From Branchipolynoe longqiensis (lineage: Eukaryota > Annelida > Polychaeta > Phyllodocida > Polynoidae): 64,000 nucleotides of DNA. The stretch spans positions 22,401,849 to 22,465,848 of the forward strand of contig CM059186.1 of NCBI GenBank assembly GCA_030323885.1. The letters are read 5' to 3'. Made by a program: the position numbers and the translations under genes. This document shows, piece by piece, positions 1 through 10,871 of this stretch. The notes below the pieces were generated by a model, which made no database searches, was not told the origin of the DNA, and worked only from the letters and a program-made list of their open reading frames with translations. Within the stretch, counting starts at the first letter, position 1. The number at the start of each line of letters is the position of its first letter.

Positions 1-35
1 CTTTCAAACTCGCTCGTGTAAACGCGCCACTAATT

Positions 36-92
36 CGCTTAATATAAATCGCATTGTCTAATTCGCTTCACAATTCCCCGTGTAAACACGGC
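36..92. repeat. Copy of a dispersed repeat
   Basis: These ~57 bases recur almost unchanged at 55,893-55,951, including the stretch CTTCACAATTCCCCGTG. The copy is cut by the window edge, so its full element is unknown. No coding potential is seen. Confidence 0.6.
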
Positions 93-600
93 TTATGTCT
101 TAGCGCTGGGTCACTGCGGCTCCGCTCAGTTTGATATAAATCAGCAACCCTTTTGTTAGTTGATTAAGCAGAGACAATTTCAATCGTGGACCCATTGCCG
201 TGTAACTCAAACACTTGCTCTACTCCCTCACAACCGGAAGGCTGCCTTCCCTTATAACTGTTCGTATGTAGTCCTACCAGTTGCCTACCCTCGAGCCTTG
301 CTCACCGCCCACCAATACAGGTCATTGATATACTTTTAATAAAGTTGTTTCTTTATTTCCGTCTTCATATCTTTAGTCCGAATGAAGCGAATTATTGCCC
401 AGTTAATTAGGTCAAGTCCATTCGAGGCACAAGCTTTGGTTCGGTTAACTTGATCAGCCTAGTTCTCGTCTGTCTATTCAACAATCCCGTGCTATACTGA
501 ACATCCAGGGGAAGTGAGGTGGGCGAGATGGTGCCACCGGTACAGTGTTGTATCTTACGGAGGATAACAATAATAATAAGTAATATTACCTTGCGAATCT
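93..600. other. No gene recognised
   Basis: Intergenic or intronic DNA without a convincing ORF, splice-bordered exon or repeat boundary. Confidence 0.5.
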
Positions 601-602
601 TT

Positions 603-668
<66 letters not shown>

Positions 669-686
669 GTAGAATCCAATTAGCAT

Positions 687-724
<38 letters not shown>

Positions 725-860
725 TGTGTACAGGAAATCTAATTTCCTGTGTGTATATAGAGCAACTCCAATTCGCATTAGTATATATAATTGAATATAT
801 ATATATATATATATAATTGGATACATATAGATCAGTTATAATGCACATATTTATCTATAT
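603..860. repeat. (AT)n / (AG)n compound microsatellite cluster
   Basis: Several (TA)n runs, the first about 40 bp at 606-645, followed by (GA)n at 646-668, a (TA)n block near 690-721 and shorter TA blocks to ~860. ORFs across it encode only YIYI or SLSL repeats and are not genes. Confidence 0.9.
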
Positions 861-2030
861 ATCTATATATATCCAGTTATAGTAGGCCTATATATATCAA
901 TCAAATTATGTGGCATCTAACTAGTTGCGTGAATATTATTCAGCAAAGTGTAAGTTACTTGGTGATAACATGGGCCAGTGGGTCTGTGTAACCTAGGTGT
1001 GTATGCAGCAATGTACTGCTTTGAAGTCAGGCCTGCCTACCGGGCAGCCCGCACCCGGCGGCAACAGCACACTGGGACGATGTGCGTGTGCACAAGATCC
1101 TATCTGCCTTCAGTCGGCGAGAAAATTTGCTTCATAAATAAAGCGGAGGGGCCTTTTGAGGTACCAGCCAGAGAAACTGCTCATCCAACTATACATGCTG
1201 ATTGTCTTGTATTGTTTAATTCTGGTATGTGGCATACAAATAATACACATTATATACACATATATGTGTATGTAGCAAATTAAATTAGAATTGTAGCGAA
1301 TATAAATAATGAACCAGGATTTGAATTAGATAGTGCCTGAAGTATTCCTAAGTTGAAGTGTATTACTTAATACTTATTAGTGAATAGACAAGTCTTTTAC
1401 AAAATAGATATATTTCATAGTTAAATATAATTCTATTCTTCACAAAAGGCTGACTGCAGTGATCCATTCCATCAGTTGTTCTGATATGTCGGCGCTGAAG
1501 ACCAGTGGCGGAGTAATCATTAGGCTGAGTAGGCTTACACTTAGAGGGGCCCGGAAGGGTGGTGGTTAAGACTAAGAGCATATGAAAAGAAATGGTTTAA
1601 GTATAAGGGGCCTGGGTGGTAGTTAATCCACTACTGCTGAACACCATAGGTTACAACTATGATTGAACAACACAAACCTGAAGCATTACAATATATTTGG
1701 AATTTATTATAATTCTATTCCGTTACATGTGCAAGTCTTATGCGGTATATGTAAGGCCAGAGATGCTTAATTTGATTATATTAGGTTATTTATTGGCGGG
1801 AGGGTGGGGCGGCAGAATCATGCTGTATATAGTTATTTTCATTTTGCTGCTTGAATCGAAGTGGCAGACGTTTTGAATGTGCAAGATTATATACAGCCGA
1901 CCAGGTAAGCCGGTAGGTGGTGTTACAGATATTGGTTAGATAGGAAATTTAGAGATGGCGCCACGGTCAAGTCCATGGTTACTTGGACATTGGGTGTATT
2001 TGACTGGGACCTTTCCATCCGCAAAATTTA
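861..2030. other. No gene recognised
   Basis: AT-rich non-coding DNA. Short ORFs are present but none has a domain, conserved composition or splice context that I can support. Confidence 0.5.
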
Positions 2031-2094
2031 GGCCCCGCCCACCTGTGCAGTGAACTTGGTTTTCGATTGCAAAGAGGACCAGTCAAATGGCTTC

Positions 2095-2270
2095 AGTGGT
2101 TTCAGCCAATCAGAGCTGTTCTCTTCCATTGCAAATGGCTGCACTGTAGGGGGACGGCCATTTGCAATCGAAAAGAACCAATCAGAGCTGTTCATTTCCA
2201 TTGCAAATGGCTGCCCCAATAGACGGCAGCCATTTGCAATCGCAAAGAACAGCTCTGATTGGCCGAAGGT
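2095..2270. repeat. Inverted repeats containing CCAAT-like boxes
   Basis: A ~37-bp arm at 2178-2214 (CCAATCAGAGCTGTTC followed by a TTGCAAATGGCTG end) is repeated in reverse complement at about 2226-2262, with an ~11-bp spacer, so it could form a hairpin. A further direct copy lies near 2104-2140 and part of the motif near 2155-2175. No flanking terminal repeat was found. Confidence 0.75.
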
Positions 2271-2538
2271 ACTGAATCTTTCAACCTTTCCATATCAGCC
2301 ATCTTGAAATACACCATGTGACCTTATGGCTGGAGCCACAAGACACATTCGATTCATACGTATAGAAGCCCACTTCCCGTCCCAGTCGAATAGGAATTTG
2401 TAAAGAAATATTTTGATATGCGTATAGAAAGGCCCAGTCGAATACATCCAATGTTAGACATTTTTCTAGGCCACGATGACGCTAATTTACATATGCAAAT
2501 ATGTGGCGGAGAAGTTTACCCATGGTCACTTGGATGTG

Positions 2539-3172
2539 GTATATCAGCAGAGAGCGTGTATATAAACAGATGAGAGGGACAACTCCCGCGAAAATCGGTA
2601 ACACAGGCTACAGTGGCGTTCCTGGCGGTTAGTGTTGAACAAGCTTTGAGTTTGACGGTACGTGCAGTGCAAAACATTTGTTTTTATTCAAAATTAATAG
2701 AAATGCAGAAGCCTAACCTTATCAATTTAATATAATCCTTTTGGTAAACATGTTTTCTATGTGTATTCCAATCAGTTTGTTTCTAGGTGTTGTAGTTTTA
2801 GAGATATTTAACGTTTTCTGTAGGAAGATTGCACACGACCATTGACAATGCCTTGAGTTTGCCGTACGCGTAGTGAAAAACGTCAGTTTTATTCCAAATT
2901 AATAGAAATCCAGAACCCTAACCATATCAATTTAATATAATCTTGTTGGTAAACATGTTTTCTATGTGTATTTCAATCAGTTTGTTTATAGGTGTTGTAG
3001 TTTTAGAGATATTTAACGTTTTCTGTATGAAGATTGCTCACTGCCATTGACAATGCCTTGAGTTTGCCCATTTGTTCAACAACCACCACTTGGAGCGCCA
3101 CAGTCAGCAGCTGTTACAGGGTCTAGTATGAGAGTTGTCCCTCTCATCTGTTTATATACACGCTCTCTGATA
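2539..3172. mobile_element. Non-autonomous inverted-repeat element with two 207-bp internal units
   Basis: Terminal inverted repeats of ~45 bp pair 2539-2588 with 3129-3172; the shared core includes GAGAGCGTGTATATAAACAG on the left arm. Inside are two head-to-tail units, about 2646-2852 and 2853-3058, each running from TTGAGTTTG to CATTGACAATGCC. The same unit core recurs at 25,830-25,995 and in the foldback element at 26,387-26,572 and 28,611-28,800. It has no ORF, so it must have moved in trans, if at all. Confidence 0.8.
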
Positions 3173-3436
3173 TCAGTGAACCCGCTAGATGGTGTATGAG
3201 TTAGATTTATCGAATACTGTCCTTTGGCTTAGGTAGGTGGTGCCAGGAAAGGTGTCCTTAGTTACGGGGCAGACGCGAGTTCACTTGTTCACTTACCCAT
3301 GTTGAAGCCAACATCCGCAATTTCTATGATTTCGACGATAGGGAAAGTACAGGTTCACTAAGTCTTGTGATAGTGTTAATGCTTGGACTGTTCATTACTT
3401 ACTCGCCATATGATATATGAGGAAGGCTAATTTGTC

Positions 3437-3770
3437 AACCAGACGGGATGGCCGAATGAGTTAGAGCGTCCGTCTCCCGTGTTGGTAGACTGTGGGATCA
3501 TGGGTTCAAACCCTGGCCGAGTCAAACCAATGACTTAAAAATGTATACTTGTCGCTTCCTAGCCTGGCGCTCGTCATTAATATGATAGGGCAAGGACTGG
3601 TTAGCTCGGCATCAGGATAATGTGACTTGAGTGGGATATCAGGTCATGGTGCCGGTGGCCTGATTTCCCAGTGGGGCATATAAAAGTTGCCATGAGTGCG
3701 CACTGTCACAAGTCGGTACACATTCTGATATGACCTTAGATGTTGCTAGGAAGTAAAACAACAAACAAAC
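3437..3770 (+). mobile_element. tRNA-derived SINE, full-length copy
   Basis: The 5' head has a Pol III A box (TGGCCGAATGAGTTAGAGCG, 3450-3469) and B box (GGTTCAAACCC). A conserved body contains ACTTGTCGCTTCCTAGCC, and the 3' tail is an (AAC)-rich run. The 9-bp target duplication TAATTTGTC flanks it (3428-3436 and 3771-3779). This is the best-preserved reference copy of the family that recurs at least ten times in the window. Confidence 0.9.
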
Positions 3771-3906
3771 TAATTTGTCTGTATTTTAAAATTCCACCTA
3801 AAATTGAATAATCTAATAATAGCATCAAATTTATCAAACAAAATCACTTGGTTAGATTTTATCGTACATATCGAATTTGGATGCTGGTGCACTCATGGAC
3901 CATTCA

Positions 3907-4602
3907 TTCACCCTATTCAGGCCGCGGCCATGTTGAAACCAGACTGAGGGCACTTACGCGTCTGTGAGGCGCCGCTGTATGTAAAGTAATGTGAATACTT
4001 TTTTGTCAACCAAAACCACTCGAAATCACTCAAATTTGAGGGCATTCATTTTTTAAAGTAACATATTCATCTTTGCATACCTGTTTTCTATCTATTGGCC
4101 AATTTTCACGAAGATTGGGTGACCCTTCCATGGTGATTTGTCCCATTCTTTAACTACAATGTGACTGTCAACTTCAAGTCTGCATAGTTCAGCACTGTCA
4201 GCGTGGATATCTGTGCAACACAGTTAAACAACTAGTCTTAGTAATTACAAATTAATAAAAGCTTTAAAATATATTTTTTTAATATATCTAAATTAAGAAA
4301 GCTATGCAATTTTGAATTTAAGAAAAGATTGGCAGCCAAGGTGAGTGACTTTGTTGACATTGCCTACTGAAATGCTTCTGATCATCAGTCGATCTTCATG
4401 AAAATTGACGAATAAATAGAAAAAAGGTAAGCAAAAATTATTATGATAGTTTCAAAAGTTTATATCTTCAAATTTTACTTATTTAATTTATGTAGTAGTT
4501 CATACACATCGGCACACAGTAGTGTCTTATGGCCATTTCCAATACCGACGCTTACTCAGCCTCGTTCTGATGCCTAATTAGGTCGCGCGTGAATAGGGTG
4601 AA
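3907..4602. mobile_element. Possible inverted-repeat element
   Basis: TTCACCCTATTCA at 3907-3919 is exactly inverted at 4590-4602, followed on both sides by a CG-rich subterminal stretch. The ~700-bp interior is AT-rich and non-coding. Only 13 bp pair perfectly and no clear target duplication was found. Confidence 0.4.
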
Positions 4603-4717
4603 CTGAGCTCCGTAGAAAGACTCGTTAAATCAAATTAATAGAACATGCCAGTACACCAAGTCTCCCCTAAGACATACATTCAAGAAATTCACAGTAAAGA
4701 GAAATTTATTAATATAG

Positions 4718-5053
4718 TTTGTTTGTTGTTGTTTTACGTTCTAGCAACATCTAAGGACATGTCAGGACGGGTGCCGACTTGTGACAGTGCGCACTCATGG
4801 CGACTTCATAGTGCTGCCCCACTGGAAGACCAGGCCGGCAGCACCATGACCTGATATCCCACTCAGTCACATTATCCTGACACTGAGCCAACTAGTCCTT
4901 GTCCTATCCTAATAATGCCGAGCGCCAGACTAGGAAGCGACAAGTATCAATTTTTAATTCATTGGTTTGACTCGACGAGGGTTCGAACCCACGACCCCAC
5001 GATCTACCAACACGGAAGACGGACACTCTAACTCATTAGGCCAACCCGTCTGG
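4718..5053 (-). mobile_element. tRNA-derived SINE
   Basis: Same family as the copy at 3,437, reversed. Its tail (GTTTGTTTGTTGTTG on the plus strand) is at the left, and its B box and A box head is at the right. It lies sense to, and downstream of, the last CatSper exon, so it may sit in that gene's 3' UTR. TTTATT at 4705-4710 gives an AATAAA on the minus strand just after this SINE, a candidate polyadenylation signal. Confidence 0.85.
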
Positions 5054-5174
5054 TTTTAATCACAGACACATGTCACTAAAAAGTAAAAGCTGGCACTGTT
5101 AACCTTCTTATTCTTTCGAGGGGAAATCGAGGGGTTTTGGTGTGCTTCTTTTTGATTGGTGGAGTGAGGGAGAG

Positions 5175-5516
5175 GGTTTGTTTGTTTGTTGTTGTTTTGC
5201 GTCCTAACAACATCTAAGGTTATATCAGGATGGGTACCAACTTGTGACAGTGCGCACTCATGGTGACTTTATAGTGCTGTCCCACTGGGAAAACAGGCCG
5301 CCGGCACCATGACCCGGTATCCCACTCAGTCACATTATCCTGACACTGAGCACACCAGTCCTTGCCCTGTCCTAATAATGCTGAGCGCCTGGCTAGGAAG
5401 CGACAAGTATCAATTTTTAAGTCATTGGTTTGACTCGACCAGGGTTCGAACCCACGACCCCACGATCTACCAGCAAGGGAGATGAACGCTCTAACTCATT
5501 CGCCATCCCGTCTGGT
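5175..5516 (-). mobile_element. tRNA-derived SINE next to the CatSper stop codon
   Basis: Nearly complete reversed copy of the same family. Its head ends only ~30 bp beyond the stop codon of the CatSper-like exon (5546) and in the same orientation, so the mature mRNA probably begins its 3' UTR with SINE sequence. Confidence 0.85.
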
Positions 5517-5545
5517 CAAGAGTTAAGGTGGGTTGGAGAGTTAGT

Positions 5546-6071
5546 TTACTGATCGATACTATATGAAAAAGAGACCGTACTTCTTTTTCTTATGTTTTCT
5601 TCAGTGCCACCTTCTGCATCCTCTGGCCCCAGTGTAGAGCGTCTGTCCTCGCGATGCACCTGTACTTCCAGCTCCATCTGGTGGGGCACGGGCACGGCGT
5701 TCTCCTCCTCCTCTACCTCCTCCTCCTCCTCCTTCTCCTCATACTTCCACGGGTCCGGCGACGGAGGCAGCGGCGACATAGGCGACATAGGCGACATAGG
5801 CGACGGAGGCGGCGGCGCTGGAGGCTGCGACGACATCGGCGACTCTCGCACCGCCACGCCGCTTTCGGGCGACGTCGTTCTGATAAAAATGGCGGGCCCC
5901 TGCTGCATGAGGGCCCTGTCCGTGAGGATCTTGAACCGGGAGTAGGAGGCGGAGAGAAGGAGCAACATGATGCTGATGAAGATGAGCAAGGAGAAGAGGA
6001 TGATGTACAGGGTGTTGGTCCTGACTGCGTCCTTGATCTGCACGGCGAAACGGGTCCGCAGCTGGCAGTAG
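5546..6071 (-). CDS. CATSPERD/CATSPERE-like: CatSper auxiliary subunit delta/epsilon-like, last exon (TM helix and cytoplasmic tail)
   Basis: The terminal exon begins after a pyrimidine-rich acceptor ending TTTGCCGCAG and runs 526 nt to the stop. One base completes a Ser codon begun in the 38,091 exon, giving the join NYSYCQL, a hallmark I recall for CatSper delta/epsilon subunits just before the membrane. It encodes a short juxtamembrane stretch (RTRFAVQIKDAVRT), one hydrophobic helix (LYIILFSLLIFISIMLLLL) and a ~130-residue cytoplasmic tail. The tail has a P/S/M repeat (SPMSPMSPMSP, from a 9-bp DNA repeat) and an acidic EEKEEEEEVEEEE block, and seems longer than vertebrate tails. The subunit would sit in the sperm flagellar membrane within the CatSper Ca2+ channel complex. 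Family assignment is from memory of the conserved pattern; delta versus epsilon is not settled. Confidence 0.78.
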
Positions 6072-6269
6072 CTGCGGCAAAGACACATTGCATTTTGTAT
6101 TATATTGTAATGGCCCACGGCCTCCTTCCACACACTGCCACGCACACACGGAAGAACGCCAATATCCAATGTAAGTACGCTTCAACTTGGTTTATTAAAC
6201 CTATCTGCTCTCCATGGCGTCCACAGTCAACTGACCCACCCCCTCACTCACCAGATCCCACATCGACTC

Positions 6270-6303
6270 TATAGGGGGGTGGGGTTGGGGGGGTTGGGGG
6301 GGG
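6270..6303 (+). repeat. G-run tract, potential G-quadruplex
   Basis: Four or more runs of at least 4 G separated by one or two bases. It lies in the 32-kb intron about 200 bp upstream (gene sense) of the last exon's acceptor, on the non-template strand of plus, that is, C-rich in the pre-mRNA. Confidence 0.6.
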
Positions 6304-6744
6304 GAGCTAGCCACATGCAGTAGAGGGCAGCCCAGTCGGGCTCTGCCCGGTGGCTAGCCTGCCACCACCTAGTGCAGTTCAGTGTAACTGCATAGGTGTG
6401 CGGCGTAGTCTCCGCCGCTACCACATGGTAGTAGGGCTTATGTACTGCTCCCCCTAGAGTCTCACCAGTTGCAGACTGCAAACTGATGAGAATTGAGAAA
6501 TGATAGAAGTCAACATGAGAACTAACTCGAAAGGGAGAGAAGCCTTAAAAAAATCTTTGTATCCATATGCGCAATGCCTAGACCTGCCTGCAGCAATAGC
6601 AAAGTCTAGCTAACTAGCTGCAAGGCAAACATGTCATCAATCTAGGTGAAGAAAGGAGCTTTAAATATTTTGTCGTCCTAAGCGACCTCTCCCAGCTTCT
6701 ATGTAGTTGTTGAATAGAATGTTTTTTGCTGGGAGAGAGGAGAA

Positions 6745-6889
6745 TTGTTCATACCCTCTGCCTGCCGAGCCCTCTGCTCGCGCGATGCCTCCAACTTGCG
6801 TTTGACAATCTTCTTGTCCTGAACGACACAGTTGAAGTCAGCACCGTGCCTACCCTCAGCCTGGCGCACTAGAACATCCTGAGTCTGGA
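6745..6889 (-). pseudogene. Gag fragment of the Gypsy-like element, distal part beyond the LINE insertion
   Basis: After removal of the LINE at 6,890-8,739 and one copy of its 12-bp duplication, this stretch stays in the same open frame as the Gag-like coding at 8,740-9,170. It reads through a basic, coiled-coil-like segment (KKIVKRKLEASREQRARQAE). Similarity ends near 6,745, beyond which the copy appears truncated. I considered a host exon instead, because a GTATGA donor-like site follows, but its phase does not fit the CatSper acceptor. Confidence 0.55.
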
Positions 6890-8739
6890 TTGATTGATTG
6901 ATTGATTGGTGGTTGCTTTACGCCGTGTCGGCAGCATAGGCCATATTCACGGCGAGAAATGTTTGTTTTTTGTTCAAACCATCGCTTTTACATGTAAAAG
7001 CAGACAATCAATTATGTGCCAATAGACACTAATTAAATTAGAAAGCTCACAATCATATATATCTGTGGTCAAGGGAAACAAATTCCCATAGAAAAAGAAA
7101 AGTTTCATTAATAATTAATAGAATCCATTTAGTAAACTATATAAGGTGGTACAGTCCAGCTGCCCTCAAAAAGGCTCAAATGTTTTCCTGTTTTACCTTA
7201 GTAAAAAGGTCATGCATACTGTCTGCAGTGTAGAACCGTTGGCACAGGGCCAAAAAATCAACGCAACTTAGTAAAATGTGTTTGAGTGTCAGTGGGGACT
7301 GACACCCAATACATTCAGGGGAAGGTTCCCCCTTGAGCAGAAAAGCATGTGTAAGCCACGAGTGGCCAACACGGCAGCGGCTAAGGACCACTTGGTCACG
7401 CCGACCTCCCACATGAGTCTGTGGTGGCTTTCCCACAGATGGTTCAATTTCTTTAAGTTTATTGATGTTTTCATCCCACTCATGTTGCCATTTGGATTTT
7501 ATGTGGGTGGCTATTAGTGGTTTCAGATCAGAGTGAGGGATCAGACACGGTTCAAGATCACAGTTCAGGGCCTTCTTCGCAGCCCGATCAGCTCGTTCGT
7601 TTCCTTGTATGCCAGCATGGCCAGGCACCCAGCACAGGTGGATATCATACCCATCTGTTGTCAGTTGGTTTATTTTATAAATGACCGTTGCTAGAATAGG
7701 GTGATTCGTTTTCAGTCCAGCAACAGCCAGGAGGCAAGAGAACGAATCACTGTATATAACATAGTTGGTGTGGTTGGATACCTCGATACACTCCAAAGCG
7801 AGAAGGAGTGCTCGGGCCTCTGCAGTGAAAATCGAGCTCTGATCGGGCAAATGTACACCAAATTTTTCCCGTCGGCAGACTGCCGCAGCAGCTACCCGGC
7901 TTTGGTCTTTCGAACCATCAGTGTATATGGAGAGGTAGTCTGCAAACTGGCCTTGAATCTCTGCATGCAGTCCTTGGTACTCGAGTGGATGTGTCCCAGA
8001 TTTCCTCAGTTCCGTGAGTCGGAGGATAACCGATGGCTTTCTCAACGACCACGGGGGATGTTCTGGGACTTTGGCATCCTCCAACACGTCCAAATCCACG
8101 CCCAAGGCCTCCAAATGAGGTTTCATTCGGAGCCTCAGTGGCCGGATGTAATTTGGCCTGGCTTCATACCTGGATTTGTCATGTTGCTCGAATAGACAAT
8201 TGTGTGCAGGATTCAATGCATTAGTTTTTATCTTGACTACATATTGCATGGCCAGTTTGATTCTCCTGTTGTTAAGTGATGGTTCATTGGCTTCGACATA
8301 AAGGCTCTGAACTGGTGAGGTGCGGAAGGCCCCAAGGGCCAGGCGCAGTCCCTGGTGGTGGATCGTGTCTAGCAGCCCAATATATGATTTCCTTGCGGAA
8401 CCGTATACTATGCTGCCGTAATCCACTCGTGAACGAACCAAGGTTCTGTACACGGAGAGCAGAACATCTCTGTCCGCTCCCCACTCTGAGCTGGACAGCA
8501 CCCTCAGAATATCCAGCGCTTTCAGGCATCTTGTTTTCAGGTACTTTATATGTGGCACAAAAGACAGTTTTGCGTCGAGAATGAGGCCCAGAAATTTGGT
8601 TTTCTCAACGACTTTAATGGGATTCCCATCCAGGGTCAGCTCCGGTTCCGCATGTATTCTACGCAGCAGGCAGAAGTGCATGCAGACTGTTTTGGTCTTG
8701 GAAAATTTGAAACCGTTCAGAACTGACCATCGATGGATC
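6890..8739 (-). mobile_element. 5'-truncated I-type (Nimb-like) non-LTR retrotransposon, copy 1
   Basis: This LINE is flanked by an exact 12-bp target duplication CCTGAGTCTGGA (6878-6889 and 8740-8751). Its 3' end, at left, is an (ATCA)n tail preceded by a ~285-bp 3' UTR. The 5' end was lost on insertion, starting within the reverse transcriptase after the catalytic box. It interrupts a Gag-like reading frame. The RT followed by an RNase H domain is characteristic of the I superfamily. Confidence 0.92.
7176..8738 (-). CDS. RT C-terminus plus RNase H of I-type LINE (truncated but open)
   Basis: An uninterrupted frame of about 520 codons. It opens with the end of the RT (NGFKFSKTKTVCMHF, then TKFLGLILDAKLSF) and the thumb region, and continues into RNase H with the acidic residues visible in IYTDGSK, AEARALLLALE, YSDSFSCLLA and GNERADRAAK. 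It ends in a zinc-binding motif CIGCQSPLTLKHILLSC. RNase H would remove RNA from the cDNA hybrid during target-primed reverse transcription. The missing N-terminal EN and RT core make it non-autonomous. The lack of stops suggests a recent insertion. Confidence 0.9.
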   Translation of the reverse strand: MHRWSVLNGFKFSKTKTVCMHFCLLRRIHAEPELTLDGNPIKVVEKTKFLGLILDAKLSFVPHIKYLKTRCLKALDILRVLSSSEWGADRDVLLSVYRTLVRSRVDYGSIVYGSARKSYIGLLDTIHHQGLRLALGAFRTSPVQSLYVEANEPSLNNRRIKLAMQYVVKIKTNALNPAHNCLFEQHDKSRYEARPNYIRPLRLRMKPHLEALGVDLDVLEDAKVPEHPPWSLRKPSVILRLTELRKSGTHPLEYQGLHAEIQGQFADYLSIYTDGSKDQSRVAAAAVCRREKFGVHLPDQSSIFTAEARALLLALECIEVSNHTNYVIYSDSFSCLLAVAGLKTNHPILATVIYKINQLTTDGYDIHLCWVPGHAGIQGNERADRAAKKALNCDLEPCLIPHSDLKPLIATHIKSKWQHEWDENINKLKEIEPSVGKPPQTHVGGRRDQVVLSRCRVGHSWLTHAFLLKGEPSPECIGCQSPLTLKHILLSCVDFLALCQRFYTADSMHDLFTKVKQENI

Positions 8740-10871
8740 CCTGAGTCTGGAAGACGACCGCGTCAAAGCCTTCTATGAAGGTCTTGACCAGGCTACTGAC
8801 CGACTCAGTAATTCTGGACGTGACGTCCAAGCGATTGGCCTCGCAGAGATGCTTCGCGATGCTGTCCAATGCGAGTTTGATGCCATGGTCGGCTAACGGG
8901 GCAGTACCCGTTGCCGTCCGCACAGCCACATCACTCGAGGTAGGAACAACACACACAGAAGCAGTCACCGCCGGCTCTACCACCTGACTAGTCAGAACCG
9001 TCACCACCAACTGAGAGGCAGACCCTGCGGCGGCCGACACATGTCGTCAAGGGACCTGACCCACGGATACCGGTTGAGAAACCGATGCCACTTGCACCAT
9101 CATCGCGGGAGCCGGGACATGTGCAACGACCACACTCAATGTGTCGGGAGGTTGCACAGCGCCAGCTTCCGGTGCTTACAATTTCTCCCTGCTTTCCCAC
9201 TATCATCCTCTCCAGACCTGGACACGACCGGCAACTCAGGCCAGTACTTCAAGCCATGAGCCGAAGATGGAGGTGGAGGAGGAGGAGGTGGAGGTGGAGA
9301 GTCCGACCTATCCGACCCCTGATTCCGTTGAAGTTCAATGGCAGAGCCATCGGTCAATGAAACCAGAGACGAGGTCCGCTTACCTCTCCCCTTCCCCTGG
9401 ACAGCCTTACCTTGCCGCCCGGCGCCCCCAGGGCCACCTGATGCACCCTGCCGCAGTGCCCCTCTCCTCACTGGCCCCGCACCCCGACCCCTGCCCTGCG
9501 ATGCCGATGATGCCCCACGACCGGTCAAGAACCGCTTGCGACGTACCTCAATCGACCCGGGGGCCTTATCATAGGGCCGCAAGATCTGCCGGTGACCCCT
9601 CTGCCACATCGCGTAGTCACGCGTGCAACGCGGCTCATCATCAGGGTCATGCCAGAGCCATGACAGGGTCTTCTCTGTCAAGCCCGCCACATTCCCTGAA
9701 AGGAACTGCAGAAGCTTGACAGGACCGCCCCTGCATGACTTGACAATCCACTCAGATGATGGCAGCAGGTCATCCGTGATGTCATATCCGAGCCGAATCC
9801 CATAGTCACCATGCACCCATCATGCTCCCAGCATGCAAGCCATCTCGCCAATCGTGTGATCTGCCTGCCCTCCCAACTCCACTTGTTGTTCCACAGGAAC
9901 AAATTTGGAGTCAGATGCGGCTGACCACGACTAACGAGAAGAGACAGCGCTTGTCGCGGCAGGAGATATGTCAATGTGCACGTCGCGTTTCGAACCATCG
10001 CTATTGTGATAGCGATAGTCGAACGACCCGAACGACACTTTGGGCGGCGACTTCACCGCCGCACCAGCAGGTGTAGTGTCACACAGTACAGAGGCTTTGG
10101 CCTTCTGCACAGCAGTCCTCACCTGCACCTCCGTCAAGGATCTAGACACTCGAGAGGGAACAGGAGGCACTGGAAGCCCCCCGCCCATATCAAGGGTAGA
10201 CACAATCGGGTCTACGTCCATCGCACCCCCAGAACCTCCCCCTGCTGTCCGTCTGCTGTCATGAGGCGCCAGAGCTAGCTTCCCGGAAGTGCTAGCCCCT
10301 ACATCCCCAGAGCTCACAGACGTATTCGCAAGAGGTCGGTCCGCAACTCGACTGATGGCGCCACCTGGCGTGAACCAGGCGAACCACCGGCGAGAGACTG
10401 AGCCGCTCTCCCTTCAGCTGGGCTTAGGGAAAACGGATCCGTACGGGATGAACACGGCGACCCGACTGCAGTCACTTGAGCAGCCTGCCATGCTTGGAAA
10501 CGTGACAGCTCGTCAGAATTAACCACCATCTCAAAAGTCCTGACTATGGAGGGCTTGTACTGAAGGGCCTCTGACACCTCAAGAGAACGTAACGACAGGC
10601 TGGAAACTTCAGGTGGACACAGTAACCCGACTGCCGTACCTCGCAGAGGGCCTCTGGCAACCGACAACACCGGTGACAGCAGCGAGCTAGACAGCTGTGG
10701 AGAAGTCGTAAAGACAACCTCCACACTGCCTAATGGTCTAATGCTACCAATGCTAGGTAGACCCACGCCGTCGCTACCCTCAACCTCTGCGAAGAGAAGA
10801 TCGAGGGACTGAGTTACCGCAACACCCCCTGATGGAGTGCTGGGCGTAGAACTACTACCATCGTCGGCCAT
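8740..10871 (-). pseudogene. Gag-like polyprotein of the Gypsy-like element, 5' copy
   Basis: Starts at an ATG in good context (CAACATGG, 10,871) and reads a Ser/Pro-rich N-terminus, a middle segment containing LLPSSEWIVKSCRGGPVKLL and WHDPDDEPRC, an RG-rich stretch and a helical C-terminal part. At least two frame changes (near 10,315 and 9,170) and stops at 9931-9933, 9820-9822 and 9047-9049 break it. Downstream it is split by the LINE at 6,890-8,739. Its position after the shared central region, on the same strand as the Gypsy pol, is the main reason for calling it Gag. The sequence alone shows no zinc knuckle here, so a decayed host gene is a weaker alternative. Confidence 0.55.

Noticed and set aside
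5592..6274. Plus-strand ORFs of 117 and 206 codons opposite the last CatSper exon
   Set aside because: They are antisense shadows of the minus-strand exon; low-complexity R/H and G/D repeats come from the 9-bp repeat and the Glu-coding tract.
7701..8195. 164-codon plus-strand ORF
   Set aside because: Opposite the LINE RNase H frame, with no motif of its own.
6745..10871. A host gene upstream of the last CatSper exon
   Set aside because: The coding is Ser/Pro/RG-rich with stops and shifts, lies next to Gypsy pol in the same orientation, and its possible donor at 6,745 has the wrong phase for the exon at 6,071. The exon at 38,091 fits perfectly.
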